A DNA stretch of 45,161 nt, from positions 18,119-63,279 of the forward strand of contig VHZZ01001200.1 of NCBI GenBank assembly GCA_009801015.1. The letters run 5' to 3'. Position numbers and translations under genes: made by a program. Of the stretch, positions 1 through 12,300 are shown piece after piece. This DNA comes from Silene noctiflora (taxonomy: Eukaryota; Streptophyta; Magnoliopsida; Caryophyllales; Caryophyllaceae). A model generated the notes under the pieces. The model was not told the DNA's origin. It worked only from the letters and a program-made list of their open reading frames with translations, and searched no databases. Positions within the stretch are counted from its first letter, which is position 1, and every line of letters starts with the position of its first letter.

Positions 1-526
1 TTGAGTTGTACCTCGACCTAGGGAATGGCGGGGTGGGAGAATCGGGATGTGATCACGGGTGTGTTGGAGTTGTGTGATGTGTTGGATGCGGAGGTACATC
101 AGTTGCATGGTCTCATATTATATGAATTTATTGTTGTTTATGTTGTTTATTTATATCCTACTCAACCTCGTGGTTGATCGTGTATTCGTGAACTTCTGTG
201 ATGAACCAACTTTGGGGAGCAGATTGATTGACAGGACTTCAATAGGCTAAGCTGGGAGCTGGACGGCGTGAGGCAACAGGAAAACTTAGAAGTATAGACC
301 ACATTAGTTTAATGACTCAGATTACTTTCCGCTGCGATGTATTTTAATAATTTAAGTACTCTTGGTATTGTTTGTAATAAAAGGCCTCAACGCTAAAGTA
401 TTATTTATTAAAGTGTTGTTGTTTCGTTACCTTTGTTATTCACTACCTCGGGACACCGAGATGGTAACAACCTTATTTATTCGGGAATGTCTTGCTAAAG
501 GCTTCTGTATAAATGGGGGTGTTACA
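1..526 (+). mobile_element. LTR retroelement remnant, right-hand LTR end (Ty3/gypsy-like)
   Basis: The segment ends in GGGGGTGTTACA at 515-526. This is the mirror of the TGTAACACCCC that opens many plant Ty3/gypsy LTRs. Its internal layout, a GCTGGGAG block followed by GGTAACAACC and a short A/T-rich tail, is loosely shared with the element at 4627-5790. The left end lies outside the window. No coding domain is visible here. I treat it as an old fossil fragment; the family assignment is inferred from termini only. Confidence 0.45.
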
Positions 527-699
527 GATGTGAAGGGCAATCGACGCCAAAGGACATGAAATAACCTAATAAGAAAAAAACACGAACAAACAAATTAATT
601 CTAAAACAGAATCCTAATCACAGAAGCTGCGCAAATGGGATGCGCATTGCAGGCTACATGAGGGGGTTGCCGGCATGATCACTAGTCGATGACCAACGA

Positions 700-920
700 G
701 AAGACAGCTACCACCACCACCACCACCACCACCATCACCCCACCCCCACCCCCACCACTACAACTACCACAACCACCACCACCACCACTACTACTACCAC
801 CACTACCACCACCACCACCACCATCACCACCACCACTACTACCATTACTACTACTACTACCACCACCGCCGCCCCCGCCACTACTATTACCACCACTACT
901 ACTACCACCACTACTAATAC
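700..920. repeat. CCA/CTA trinucleotide microsatellite
   Basis: About 220 bp consist almost entirely of CCA, CTA and related trinucleotides, with some C-only runs. It is a compound, partly degraded microsatellite. Confidence 0.85.
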
Positions 921-1373
921 AATGGGATACTACTATGGGATACTCTCCATGGCACCCCTATATTTTTTGTTTTTTTATAGGGTACCCCTTTTTTTGCCCA
1001 AAAAAAACTTTGACCGCTTATAATTCATGGTCACAAATTTGGACGCGGTGACTCTTTTTTTTTTAAGTTGACCGTTTTTACAAGATTTTCGATTTGAAAA
1101 AAAATATTACCATTTTATGAACTTGAAGTAAGAGTTGTGGTCGATCAAACGTTTTTAACATAATAAACTTTGATTGACTATATCTTATGGTTACGAGTTC
1201 CTAATGCAGCGATTTTTTTTTCAAATTGATCATCTTTACGAGATATTTAGTTTGAAAAAAATTTGTCGTCTTCGGAATTTGTAGCCAGTAATTATAGAGG
1301 GTCAAAGATTTTTAGCTCAAAGAAAAGGGTACAACATAGAATTTGAAAAAACATAGGGTACTATGTAGAATAT

Positions 1374-1422
1374 TATCATTATTATTATTATTATTATTAT
1401 TATTGTTGTTGTTGTTGTTGTT
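1374..1422. repeat. Compound TTA/TTG microsatellite
   Basis: A run of ATT/TTA triplets passes directly into a run of TTG triplets, which is a simple compound trinucleotide repeat. Confidence 0.85.
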
Positions 1423-2037
1423 GAGTTAACATTGGGTTAAAATTGTTAATTCTTTCGGGGTTTTTTATTAGTTCATTGCTTAAACTAAGGATTATTTTGT
1501 TTATAATTCTAGCTAGTTGGAAATGGATGGTCTTTTTATATTTAACACAAATAATCAATTACTAAAAAACACAAGAAAACTTCTTAATGAAACAATTGAT
1601 TATAGTTTCATATTTGTCCTAATACAAACTGATAAACACCAAATCTATTTTACTATATTTGTTTAACCACAAATATCTATTGTATAGGAATAATCTAGTC
1701 CCTAGATATAATGACAAATAAAACAATAAGAAAAAATAGACATGAAAGATGCACACTAAATTAAGAGCATGAAATTATTATCCAACCATACATGCAAAAA
1801 TAGAAATTTTCATATTTGGAACCAATGGTCATTAACCTTGTGATAATCTAGTATTAAAGAAGGTTCAAAACAAATTAAATCAATGGAAACTTTTGTTTTT
1901 CATTGAAATTCAAATAATAATACTAGCCTCTACAAAGAGGCAGTAATATCAAAAAATTAAATTTCATTATTTATTACAAGATAACAAAGTTATCTTCAAT
2001 TTATTTTTTATACATTTTGAAAATTAAAAAAATAAAC

Positions 2038-2045
2038 TATATAAT
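2038..2045 (+). promoter_or_regulatory. Candidate TATA box for the polygalacturonase gene
   Basis: TATATAAT lies 75 bp before the start codon at 2113, a plausible distance with a short leader. The region is very A/T-rich, so chance matches are likely. Confidence 0.35.
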
Positions 2046-2112
2046 TTTATATTTAATAAAAACATAAAAAAATCATCACTAGCATCACCATTTCGATCTC
2101 GAATCCACCACC

Positions 2113-3923
2113 ATGGGAAAAGATTCTTATATTAAGATTTCTTTGGTGATTATTCTCCTAGGAGAAATCTTTTTATTAACAGAAAGTAGAGGTAAAGGTG
2201 GTGGTCTTAGAGATGGAGATGGGATTAGTGAAATTCCTGGCCCTGGTGAGAAAGTATTCAATATATTAAGTTTTGATGCTAAGGCTGATGGAAAAACAGA
2301 TAATGTTGAGGTAAAATGATTAATTAAAATTTTCGCAATATAGATTGGTGGTATAATAAACGTCTTAAATACGAGTTTGTAATACAAAGTTAAACGTCTT
2401 AAATATGAGTTTGTTATAACTCAGGTGCTTGCTTATAAACGTCTTAAATAATACGAGTTTGTAATATAGAGATTATTATAATTTTGCAGGCTTTCATGGG
2501 AGCATTTAGAGCAGCATGTGATCACCCAGGAAAAGCAAGAGTACTAATCCCACAAGGAACATTTGCAGTGTCACAAGTAGTATTTGCAGGGCCATGCAAG
2601 GGTGCAGGACCAATGGTGATGCAAATAGTAGGAACCATTATGGCAGTACCTGATGTTTCAATGTACCCTGAACCTGAATGGCTTATTTTTGAAGATCTTA
2701 ATGGTTTGGTCATCTTTGGTGGTGGAGTTGTTGATGGTCAAGGTGCCCAAGTTTGGGAGTATGCTGATTGTGATAAGAACCCTAATTGTGCTCGTCTTTC
2801 CTCGGTAAGGAAATAAACTCGATTATACTAGATGACACTATCTTATTTAAGTCTATTACTATTAACGTAAATCTAAGAACAGGTATATTAAAGTTTAATT
2901 ATGATCGACTCGCAGTCAATTGTTCTAAAAAGGGTGACCAACGGCTCAATAAGAAGAATCACTAGTCTCAACCCTATGGGATTTCACTTTTTCATAACTA
3001 GATGCAAAAATATTAGAATGCAACGGCTAAACATTAAGGCGCCGGGAGATAGCCCTAACACTGACGGTGTTCACATAAGCTCATCCGACCTAATCAAGCT
3101 ATCAAGGTCACGCATTGCGACTGGTGACGATTGTGTTGGAATCCTCCAAGGTTCAACTCAAATTGCGATCAACAAAATTGTCTGTGGCCCTGGCCATGGT
3201 ATTAGGTATTTACTTTTACCCCTTATATATATATATATTATCGAACGTAGACTCTATATATTACGTACCTTGAATAAATACTAATAATGAATGTCTTTGT
3301 TTGATATAATATATAGTATTGGTAGCCTTGGAAAGTATGAAGATGAGGAAGATGTTAGAGGTGTTCAAGTGAAGAACTGTACACTTCGTGACACAACCAA
3401 TGGTCTTAGAATTAAAACATTTCCATTTAAACCTAATGTTACTCCAATTAAAGCTTCTGGATTTCTATTCGAAGATATTGCCTTTGAAAGGGTGAAAAAT
3501 CCTATCATAATTGATCAAGAATATTGTGGCTCGGGTCATTCTTGTGTTAAAGGGGTAATTTCCTACTTACTATTTATTTGATGCGTTTATTATTTACAAT
3601 TTATTTTACAAGCTACACCAAATACACACTAAACAATATTTAATTTTTGAGTGTTAATAAATCAACAAATTGATCATTAATTGTGTATTTTATTTTATTT
3701 ACAGCCATCTAAAGTCAGGATTAGTGACATATTTTTCCACAACATAAGGGGAAGCACGATATCACCAAAGGCTATCGATATCCTATGCAGCTCAGCAGTG
3801 CCTTGCCAAAATATTCATCTAAACAACATAAATATAGCTGGTGTTAGTGGACCAACTACAGGCTCATGTGTTAATGCCAAGATTAACCATTTTGGACTAC
3901 AATTTCCACCAGTCATTTGCTAA
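2113..3923 (+). CDS. Polygalacturonase (glycoside hydrolase family 28)
   Basis: This predicted secreted pectinase hydrolyses alpha-1,4-galacturonosyl links of homogalacturonan in the cell wall. Five exons join in frame: 2113-2310, 2490-2804, 2916-3205, 3317-3554 and 3705-3923, giving 419 residues. All introns are GT-AG. Residues 1 to about 26 look like a signal peptide (hydrophobic SLVIILLGEIFLL). All four family motifs are present: NTD at 219-221 (SPNTDGVHIS), the DD pair at 242-243, GHG at 264-266 (CGPGHGI), and RIK at 299-301. These carry the three catalytic aspartates, the histidine and the substrate-binding Arg/Lys. The usual GDDCVSI reads GDDCVGI, and RIKTW reads RIKTF. The length is normal for plant enzymes. 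Endo versus exo action cannot be told from motifs alone. It stands alone, with A/T-rich DNA on both sides. Confidence 0.93.
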
Positions 3924-4578
3924 ATAGATATTTAATTAAGACAAACATGTACACATTTTTGTTTTTGTTTTTTATATTATGGTTATTTTTTGGTGCTCAA
4001 TCAAAAAATATTTATTTTGTAAAGCAAAGCATATGCGCCTATTTTAATTTCTACTTAAATTGTACTCCATGTATCTAATCGTAAGTCGAAATATGAAGCT
4101 TAAACTAATTAAAATTCATTAGAATTGGCATGGTAAATGACAATTTATTTTACAAATAATAGCGGCTACGGTTGATAATTAACACATTCAAAAAATTAAA
4201 GAAAGTAGTGCCACCACGTTAAATGGTGACTATTATTAGTAAAATTATCAGATACTAATTGTAATGACGATTTAAAGATTGTAAAATGTTTTTTGCTTTC
4301 GATCTTTTTTAACAAACTATTTATCAAATTTGTTTTTGTTGCCAACTATTTCCCGCAATCTAACGCATTATTTTTTTATTTTTTTTAGACTTAAGGGTAG
4401 GCCACTAATTTAGTTGCATAAAAAATACCAAAATAGTTACTTGAGTGTAATTATATATAATAAAAATAAACTTGCATGTACATACTGAAAATCAAACTCG
4501 GGATCTTGGTTATTGGAAACAATTTCTTGTATACTAGATCAAATGACCTGTTAAGATACTTAATCACATTGAATGATA

Positions 4579-5845
4579 CTCCCTCCATTTCAATCAATTT
4601 CATATTTTTGATTAAAGTATAACTAATGTAACACCCCGATTTTTGCTAAATTAAAATTACATTAATTCGCCAAAATACGCGGATGATATAAAGAGGTATC
4701 AGAGCGGGTTTTCTTTTAATTTTAAGTGTTGGAATCCTCCTATCTTGACGATGCCCCGCGTTTCTTTTGACCATCCTTAGGGTGAATAAAACAAATTAAA
4801 TCGATTTTAGGATAAATTGAATAAAAATATACAAGGGAGTTTGAGTGTGCAAGAGTATTATGAGAAATTTTAGAAGCTAAACTAGGTTTGATGGATGTTC
4901 GTGGTAGAGGGGTAGACATCAAATGAGAGGATGTTCTATACAAAGTGCCAAGTTGGGGGTTAGTTGATCGAGTTCGCGGCCTTATGATCCTTCGTTTTAG
5001 GGTTAGCTCTCTAAGAGGTGCATGCAATCGGGACTTTAGGTCAGTTAGTAAATAATTTGGGGACGTTTATCTTGTCTTAAATGGGATAGCCAAAACCTTC
5101 TATATTGCCTCTATTCACGATGGTCAAGAAAAGGTCTGGATTGAAATGTTTTCAGTTGAATAAAATGTTTTACAAAGATTGTGAAAAATGAAGTGTTTTA
5201 ATTTAAATAATTGTTTCTTATTGCAATGCTTCATACTTGTTTGTGATTGGATATTATAAAAAAAAAAAGTCATTTTCAAGATAAATTGTTTTTTTGGGAT
5301 TTGTTTTCTTTACTCAACTCGTTTGGTTGATAGTTTTCGCTTTATATGTGTTCACCCAAATTTTTTAAACTTGGTGAGTCTGCAACAGTCTATATGATAT
5401 TCACCGGTCATATTAGGGAGTAGCGTTAATAGATATGTGATGATTTATTGCTTGCTTGGACAAGGCTGGGAGATAGACGCCGCAGTAACTTATTTATTAT
5501 ATATCACTATTTACAAACATTTAATTAGTTTGACTTAGTTATCGCCTTCGCAATTTCATTAGTTAGATTGAAAAAAGATTTAACCAGATTTTATTAGCTT
5601 TTGAGTTTATTAATTCTTATTGTTGGATTAATTAGTCAATGTTTAGTAATTACCCATTTTATTATTGTTGTATCACTCCTAAGTCCTACCCATGTAGGGT
5701 AAATGGTAATACGGCCAGATTTTTGTTCCTTTGTATTTTGAATTAGTTTTTTGTTTTTTTAAAGAAGGACGAAAATATTGGAGTGTTTCAATTAACTCAT
5801 ATATAATCTACAAATAATGTAGAGAAATTATTGAAATGTAGGGAG
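4579..5845. mobile_element. Stowaway-type MITE, interrupted by an LTR element
   Basis: The ends form a terminal inverted repeat: CTCCCTCCATTTCAAT at 4579-4594 against ATTGAAATGTAGGGAG at 5830-5845, 15 of 16 matching. A TA duplication flanks it (4577-4578 and 5846-5847). CTCCCTCC plus TA is the signature of plant Stowaway (Tc1/mariner-related) MITEs. Once the LTR insert at 4627-5790 is set aside, only about 100 bp remain, which is short for the family. The MITE is therefore older than the LTR insertion. Confidence 0.75.
4627..5790. mobile_element. Probable solo LTR of a Ty3/gypsy-like retroelement, inserted in a Stowaway MITE
   Basis: It starts with TGTAACACCCC and ends with a degraded counterpart (GAGTGTTTCA). 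Near-matching five-base flanks, ACTAA at 4622-4626 and ATTAA at 5791-5795, look like a worn target duplication. About 1.16 kb with no protein domain fits a solo LTR. It is old and degenerate, judging by the worn terminus. A TATCAGAGC-like string at about 4696 resembles a primer site, but no second LTR follows it. Confidence 0.55.
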
Positions 5846-5856
5846 TATATTTGACA

Positions 5857-6200
5857 AAATTGACTCGACCCGAATAATCCGATCGACCAGTACCCGACTC
5901 AACACTCAAACTGAGCACCCTAACTTGAATCAAACACAAATTGACCCCTCCCTATATAACCCAACCCGAATGTTATTTGTTGGAAACTGATCATTACCCC
6001 TAAATAAAACTTGATAATAACCGACCTGAGAAAAACCCAAATATGAATTGACCCGGCCTGACCCGAATTCTGCAAACCCAAAAAAGTCCCAGCCTAACAA
6101 AAATGACTCGGCCCGAAAAACCAGACCCGTACCCAAATTAAGGAGCCGAATCTTACCCGAGATCAAAATTAACCCGAACCTATTCAACCAGACCCGACTA
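5857..6200. repeat. Degenerate ACCCGA-rich block upstream of MORF
   Basis: The block has many scattered copies of ACCCGA, GACCCG and ACCCAA at irregular spacing. It is a degraded low-complexity repeat. A similar block lies at 15915-16350. It occupies the presumptive promoter region of the MORF gene. Confidence 0.6.
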
Positions 6201-6304
6201 TTTATTATTGCCAAGTACTCCGTATATGCTTTTCATAAACCTCCAAAAACATAACCTATCTAAATTCACAACTCCTCTCTCAAAACTTAAACCCTCAAAC
6301 AACA

Positions 6305-9300
6305 ATGGCGCATTTCCCAGTCCGTCGAACCCTCACAACCCTCCTTACCCGAACCTTCACCCAAACCCAAACCCAAACCCGAACCTCATCTCTTCGCTCC
6401 CGCCTCTCACTCTCCTTCCTCCAAACCCACCTTCTCACCCCGAACCCAGCCCAACCAATCCAAACCCGAACCGCGGGTTACACGCCACTCAATGACCCGT
6501 CACCGAACTGGACCAACCGGCCTCCGAAAGAGACGATATTATTAGATGGGTGTGATTATGAACATTGGCTTATTGTTATGGAGTTTCCAGATGATCCTAA
6601 ACGTTCTGATCAAGATTTGGTTAATTCTTATGTTCAAACCCTTGCTCAAATTGTTGGCAGGTTTGTCTCCGTCAATTCTTTACGTATTTTGTTTTATTGG
6701 GTTTTAGTCATTTGTTACCTATTTCATTTTGTCAGGTTTTGGTCATTTGTTTACGTTTATTTATTTATTTGGTATGTCTTGTGTGGTGGAAAATGAAAGC
6801 CGAGTTTTTGTTAGCGCACTTGTGTGTTGATGGAGAGGTAGTGTTCCCCGTCACATTAACATTTTTTGTTCTTCGTGAGGGGTATTTTAGTTAAAGGTAA
6901 ATAAATGATTGAGACGGGGAGAGTATTGTTTTAGGTATTTGGTGTTTTTTGTTGAGGATTGTTGTTAGGAGGATTATGTTATGAGATTTCAACCGTTTTG
7001 GGATTGTTGTATAGGATGAGTTAGGCTAGTAAGCTGGGAGAGATGAGTGTGATGCTTGATGCCTTGATGGTAATTGAAGTCAAGGTCGTCTCGTTCAATG
7101 CAAGTACATCCCTCTCATATGCGATATGCTTAGAATCACGATAGAATACGCTTGAAGCTGAACAGATTCGTGATTTGCTAGGAGTTGTGCGAATCCAGTA
7201 AAGCACGCTGAAGCGAGCTTACCAAATTGCTCCATAGGTATGGTGTCTAACTTGAGCGTGACATGTAGAGATGTCCTCGTGTAGCTTAAGAATATGATTC
7301 ATTGAAGAAGGTGAAGCATATAGTTCCTGAGACATGTAGAGATGTCCTCATTTACTTCAAGAAGATGATTCATTGAAGAAGGTCAAGCTTGTAGTTCTTC
7401 AAATGCGATTGATATATATTTGGCTCTATAGTTTTTTTTAGCATAAGTGCGGATGTATGTGTTTTAAAAAGTAAAATGTGGTATAGTGAGCAGAAGAATG
7501 AACAATTTGGAAAAGATTGTTTTGAGACGTGTTAGCGTAAGGTATCGTATAGGTATGCATGGCAAGCAAGAGTAAGTGAGCTATATCGTTGTACGAGTTT
7601 TGGTATCCCTATTTAGTGTAGCAGCAAAAAAGGGTGCCTAAATGTTTTAAGATGATTAGAACTTGGAAAGAGATGCTAAACTAAATAAACAGTGCCTCAC
7701 TACCAAAGTTGTACATTAGATTGGTAATTAAGCTTTTTTAAATTTAGTATCTGCCTAATCTTTCTCTCAAGTTACAACAGCACTATTTTGCTTAGGACTA
7801 TCAAATATGAACTCCAACGTGTGATTTCTTTGGAATCATAAAATCCCATGCTTTGACATTAGGAAACTTGGGAGCAATAAAGCATCTTTTTGGAGTGCTA
7901 TGTGAAGAAAATGAATACGCTTTTCATTCCCCTCAAAATGAAATTGTCTTCGTATAAATACATCAGTTCGCTGTGAAGCTCAACAGTTATTGGCGTGCTA
8001 TGTAACCAAGGGCCTGAAGAATGGCTCATAATTAAAAATGTTCAGCACTAATATTCGGTCTGGTATATTGGATATTTGGATCCGTAGAGTGTTCAGCACT
8101 GATAGTTATTTGCTGGTTATCTTGTTTGCAGTGAGGAGGAGGCGAAGAAGAGGATTTACTCTATTTCGACTACAACTTATACTGGATTCGGAGCTTTAAT
8201 TTCTGAAGAGTTATCATATAAAGTTAAAGGTATTTTACTTGAGATTTATGTTTTAAAGTGTTCATTTCTGACATTAGGAGCCGTTTGGTTTCGCACTAGG
8301 GAATCGGAAAGGGAAACAAGAGGAAAGGAAAAAGTTTCCCTTTGATATGATTACTTTTCGGGTTTGATATAGGTAATAGAATCAAAAAATAAGACCCAAG
8401 CCAACCACCACCCTCAAACCACTTCCAGTGCCACCTTCAGCCAGCCCGCCGGAACGCTATCAGTCCCTCATTGGAGTACTTTCTGTCGCCGACGAGCGTC
8501 CTCCCCACTCCACTTTGAAACCTACCATCCTCAAGCTCTAATCACCACACCATTCGCCAACAAATACTCCCTCACGCCACCGAAACCTCCTTCTCCGCCC
8601 TTAAAAACTCTAGATCTGGTGTTTATAGGGCTGGGGGAGGAGGTTGTGGTTGTGTAGGAGGGTGTTTGTTGGTGTTTGTCTACTGTTTAGAGGTTGGGGA
8701 TGGTGGGTTTCAAAGTGGAGTGAGGTTGGTCGATGAAGGTGGTGCCGACAAGAGGGTGGGCGTTAGGGACCGACACCAGTGGTAGTATCGGCATGGGTGG
8801 AGGGGACTGGTGTTGGTGGTAGATGTTGATAGTGGATGCAAGGGGTGGTGATAGGAGGTAGTAGGGAAAGGGATACCCTTGGGGAGTGGGGGGGAATCAA
8901 ATTAGATAATTTTGGGGTAATCCCCTTCTGAAATTTGGGTAAAGGACTAAAGGGTAAGGAAAAAGTGGGTAAATAAACAACAAAGGGAATGGCGGAATTC
9001 CATTCCCTTTCCTAAAGACGCCTAACCAAACACCTCCATATCGATATGTGTTTGCTCATTTTCCTAAGTAAGATTGTTATCGGGGCAGTTTTCCTGCTCA
9101 GGGATTGAATCATATTGGCCATTTCTCAGTCTTAGGATCTTTAGTGTCAACCCTCCTCGTTTTTCAGATATTCAAGAGGAATTTATGTGAAAGAAATTTT
9201 CAGATCCAATGTACCAGATTACCAGTGTAGGTCTGAGCCTTTTGCTGGACTAATGGTATAGGAGAGGACTAGAGGAGGATTATTTGTGATATGTTTCAGT

Positions 9301-12300
9301 GGCAGAGGCCGTTGCTACAAGGTTGCTCATTTGTATTGTTTGTTTGAAGAGCATGAGGACTGTTCTCATCTGCTCTTGTTGCCTACTCCTGACATTTGAG
9401 ATCGGTGAATATTCTTCTCGAGAATTGGGTACTGTGCAGGATGTATAATGGATTTATTGACTATCGACTTCTAGGGTTATGTAACAGTAATGATGGGAAA
9501 TTTTTCGATGGGAGTCGTGCTTTTCCTGCGGTGTTTTGTGTGTGGCTAAGAGTATCCACATTGAAGAGGATTGACCATCCTCTTAGATGAGAAAGGGTGC
9601 TAAGAGGATATCCTCTTCAATGTGGAACCAATATTGAACATCCTCTTTGAAGGAGGAAGAGGAAGACTTCCTTTATTTTTAGAGGAAGTACAACCTTGGC
9701 CCTTGTGCCCAAATTCGAATAAAAATATTGTATGTGAATATTATTCTATTTGATTTCCAATAGAAAAAATAATTAAAATATGAAAGAGGAAGTAGAGAGG
9801 ATCCTCTTTGACGTGGGGAAAAAATAGAAGAAAAAAAAGGAAGAAGATGAAGATGGTGGAAAATGAGTTGGATGATAGAGAAAGTGATGTGTCAAAAATA
9901 TAGAAGGAGAGAGAAGAAATAAGAGGATAGTAACATACTCTTCAATGTACATGCTCTAAAGCAGTCACTTCTGGAGCACTAGAACCTCATCATTCAATAG
10001 ACTACACTTCAAGTTGGGTTATTCATCTTGATTCCCTATAGCTTAAGGCAGTGGGTGCTTTTATTAATACCCTAATAACCTTTCTTCCAAGGAATTGGTA
10101 TTACTTGAAATTTTAGTTAGGAGCAGGGTTGCCGAATTCATAATACACACAATTGGAATTCGCAATTCGCTCAAAATGGGGAATTGAATACCCAAAGTAT
10201 TACAAAAAAAAAGCAATTCGCGAATTCATAGTTACTAATACACTTCATTTACTCGTTGATAATAACAAAAAAACAAAAGGTTCATTGCATAAAGATCAGC
10301 AATTCATTACGAAGTGATGGAACGACCAAAATAAGTCTACTGATCATATTTTCTGGTTTCTTAAGTAAACACAAAGTGAGGAAACCGGACAAAACACCAA
10401 AATAAGATTAAGTTGCTAGTCTAGTGATACATCTTTTCCTTTCCCTTTGATGATCTCTGAAGTTAATCATATTATATTGAATTTTTAGTTTTTAATACAC
10501 GAATTGAACTTTTAAAATTCGCTAATTTTTATATATAATTCGCGATTTAGTGCGAATTAATACATGAATTAAACTTTTAGAATTCGCTAGTTTTTATATA
10601 TAATTCGCGAATTAGTGCGAATTAATTCGAAAACGTATTGCGAATTGATATGCGCGTATCAATTCGCAATACGCACCCTATGTTAGCGAATTAGGTAACC
10701 CTGGTTAGGAGGACTCTGGGAATGGGTATTATATTGCATGGACTCTTTGTGGCAAATGAAGTAGTTTATGTATTAATGTGGGGATAGCACATTGTATTTG
10801 TAGCCGCCCTTCCCCCCTGCACCACAGTCGGCTGTTGCCGAAAACAAGGGACGAGGCATGACTTCTTACAAACCCTATTGCTCGGTTATAGTGCTATAGT
10901 TGGATACACCAGGAGATGTATGAATTTTGTGTGGCTTACGACTAAGTGGGGTCTAATTTTAGTTTTATGTTTTTGTTTCTGATTTCCCTGAATTTGTTTT
11001 TTGTTAGGGTTCTGCCTTTAAGGTTTAACTTCAGGTCAAACAAATATTATATATCTATGAGTCTATGACTGTGATGAGTATGGTAATGTGTAACTTATTA
11101 ACTTGCAAATTAGAAAGGTACCCTCTCCGTCCCGGTCATAGGTCAATTATTTATATAATTTCATCCACTTGCACATGTCCTTTTCAACCAAAAATTTAGG
11201 AAAAATGGAAATAGATAACTGATACACCCTAAACTAGAAATAGATGCTGGACAGAGGGAGTAGTATTAATGACCATCTTAAAATGCTGGATCCTTGCTTT
11301 TAAAATGCAGGGTCTTTTCTGGCTACTATTAGTACTCCTCTAAATAAGTCGTATAAGCGGCGCTCTACCATAGGTTGATTTTCATCTGAGGGCCGAATTT
11401 CCCGTCTCAGTTGCATGGTTGTCATCTCGTTGAATGGGGTCCCAACCTTTTTTCAGTGATCATCTATTTGGTAACGTCCAGGAAGACAATATTTATGCCA
11501 CCTCATGTATCTTGCGCTTCTTTTGTCCGTCTATGAACCTTGTTGTAACTAGTGCCTGAGGATTAAATTGATGTGGTACCTGGATCACTTTGATTGTTTA
11601 CCTATGAGGCCGCACCCATGTCTAACATGACCCTCAAGTACATGATTATGGAATCCGTATCCAACCTTAGTACCTTACCATTCTAACATTTTTCCCGGAA
11701 GAGTAAAAAAGGGATGTCCACATTACAAAATTAGAGGGGAGACCGTGTATAGAGCACTTAGATTTAAATCCTTTAGTTCTCAAATGTCTAACTATTTTGC
11801 TTTAAATATTTCAAATGAATAGATATGATTTTGTTTTGCAGACATGTCCCCAGATGAGTATCATCATTTTAGGAGAGTCCCATGTCTGTCTGAACAATTA
11901 AGTTATGGTTAGCCTGACTTCTGAATACTGTACGCATACTGAAGTCCTAGCAACATAGCCTGGATGGCTTGATGTTTATGGTCATATAGGTTCAGGCGTT
12001 TTTAGCCGACTTTGATTGTGTGAGATTATTCATAGCTTTGTCATGACTTTCTTTTTGTTTTATTTCAATTACTGACTTCATGATATCTTTTTTTTTTTTC
12101 TCCTGCAGCATTACCTGGTGTTCTATGGGTCTTACCTGATTCTTACCTTGACGTTCCCAATAAAGACTATGGAGGTGCATAATTGTCACTACTTGAAATA
12201 CTGATACCTCACAATTTTCTTCTTCTGACTCTAGTCTCTAGCCTCTTTGTTTGATTTTTTTTTTTTTTTTATGTAGCTAATTGATGTTGTAATTATGGTA

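Larger units (their letters stand above)
527..2112. other. Intergenic DNA with simple repeats, upstream of the polygalacturonase gene
   Basis: There is no gene here. The segment holds a CCA/CTA trinucleotide tract (about 700-920) and a TTA-to-TTG trinucleotide tract (about 1374-1422). Long A/T-rich stretches then run up to the polygalacturonase start. The Pro/Leu/Thr-rich open frame over the CCA tract is a by-product of the repeat. Confidence 0.6.
3924..6304. other. Intergenic region between polygalacturonase and MORF genes
   Basis: There is no gene. The left part (3924-4576) is A/T-rich with nothing recognisable beyond a probable 3' untranslated region. The middle is a Stowaway MITE split by an LTR (4579-5845). 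The right part is an ACCCGA-rich block (5857-6200) that ends about 100 bp before the MORF start codon. Confidence 0.6.
10124..10703. mobile_element. Non-autonomous hAT-type element in MORF intron 2
   Basis: The element is 580 bp, with ends CAGGGTTGCC (10124) and GGTAACCCTG (up to 10703). It is flanked by a perfect 8-bp duplication, GTTAGGAG (10116-10123 and 10704-10711). CAGGG-type termini with an 8-bp duplication are hallmarks of hAT elements. The interior is rich in AATTCGC motifs. It includes two tandem units of about 65 bp (10493-10557 and 10558-10623) and a hairpin at about 10634-10671. No transposase is present. Confidence 0.85.

Noticed and set aside
689-1051. Open frame rich in Pro, Leu and Thr
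   Set aside because: It is produced by the CCA/CTA microsatellite; there is no domain and no homologous layout.
4694-4706. TATCAGAGC primer-site-like string
   Set aside because: It sits only about 70 bp after TGTAACACCCC with no second terminal repeat matching, so a TRIM at this place is not supported.
6360-6385. CCCAAA repeats resembling telomeric DNA
   Set aside because: The plant telomere unit is CCCTAAA. These are ACCCAA/ACCCGA repeats within coding sequence.
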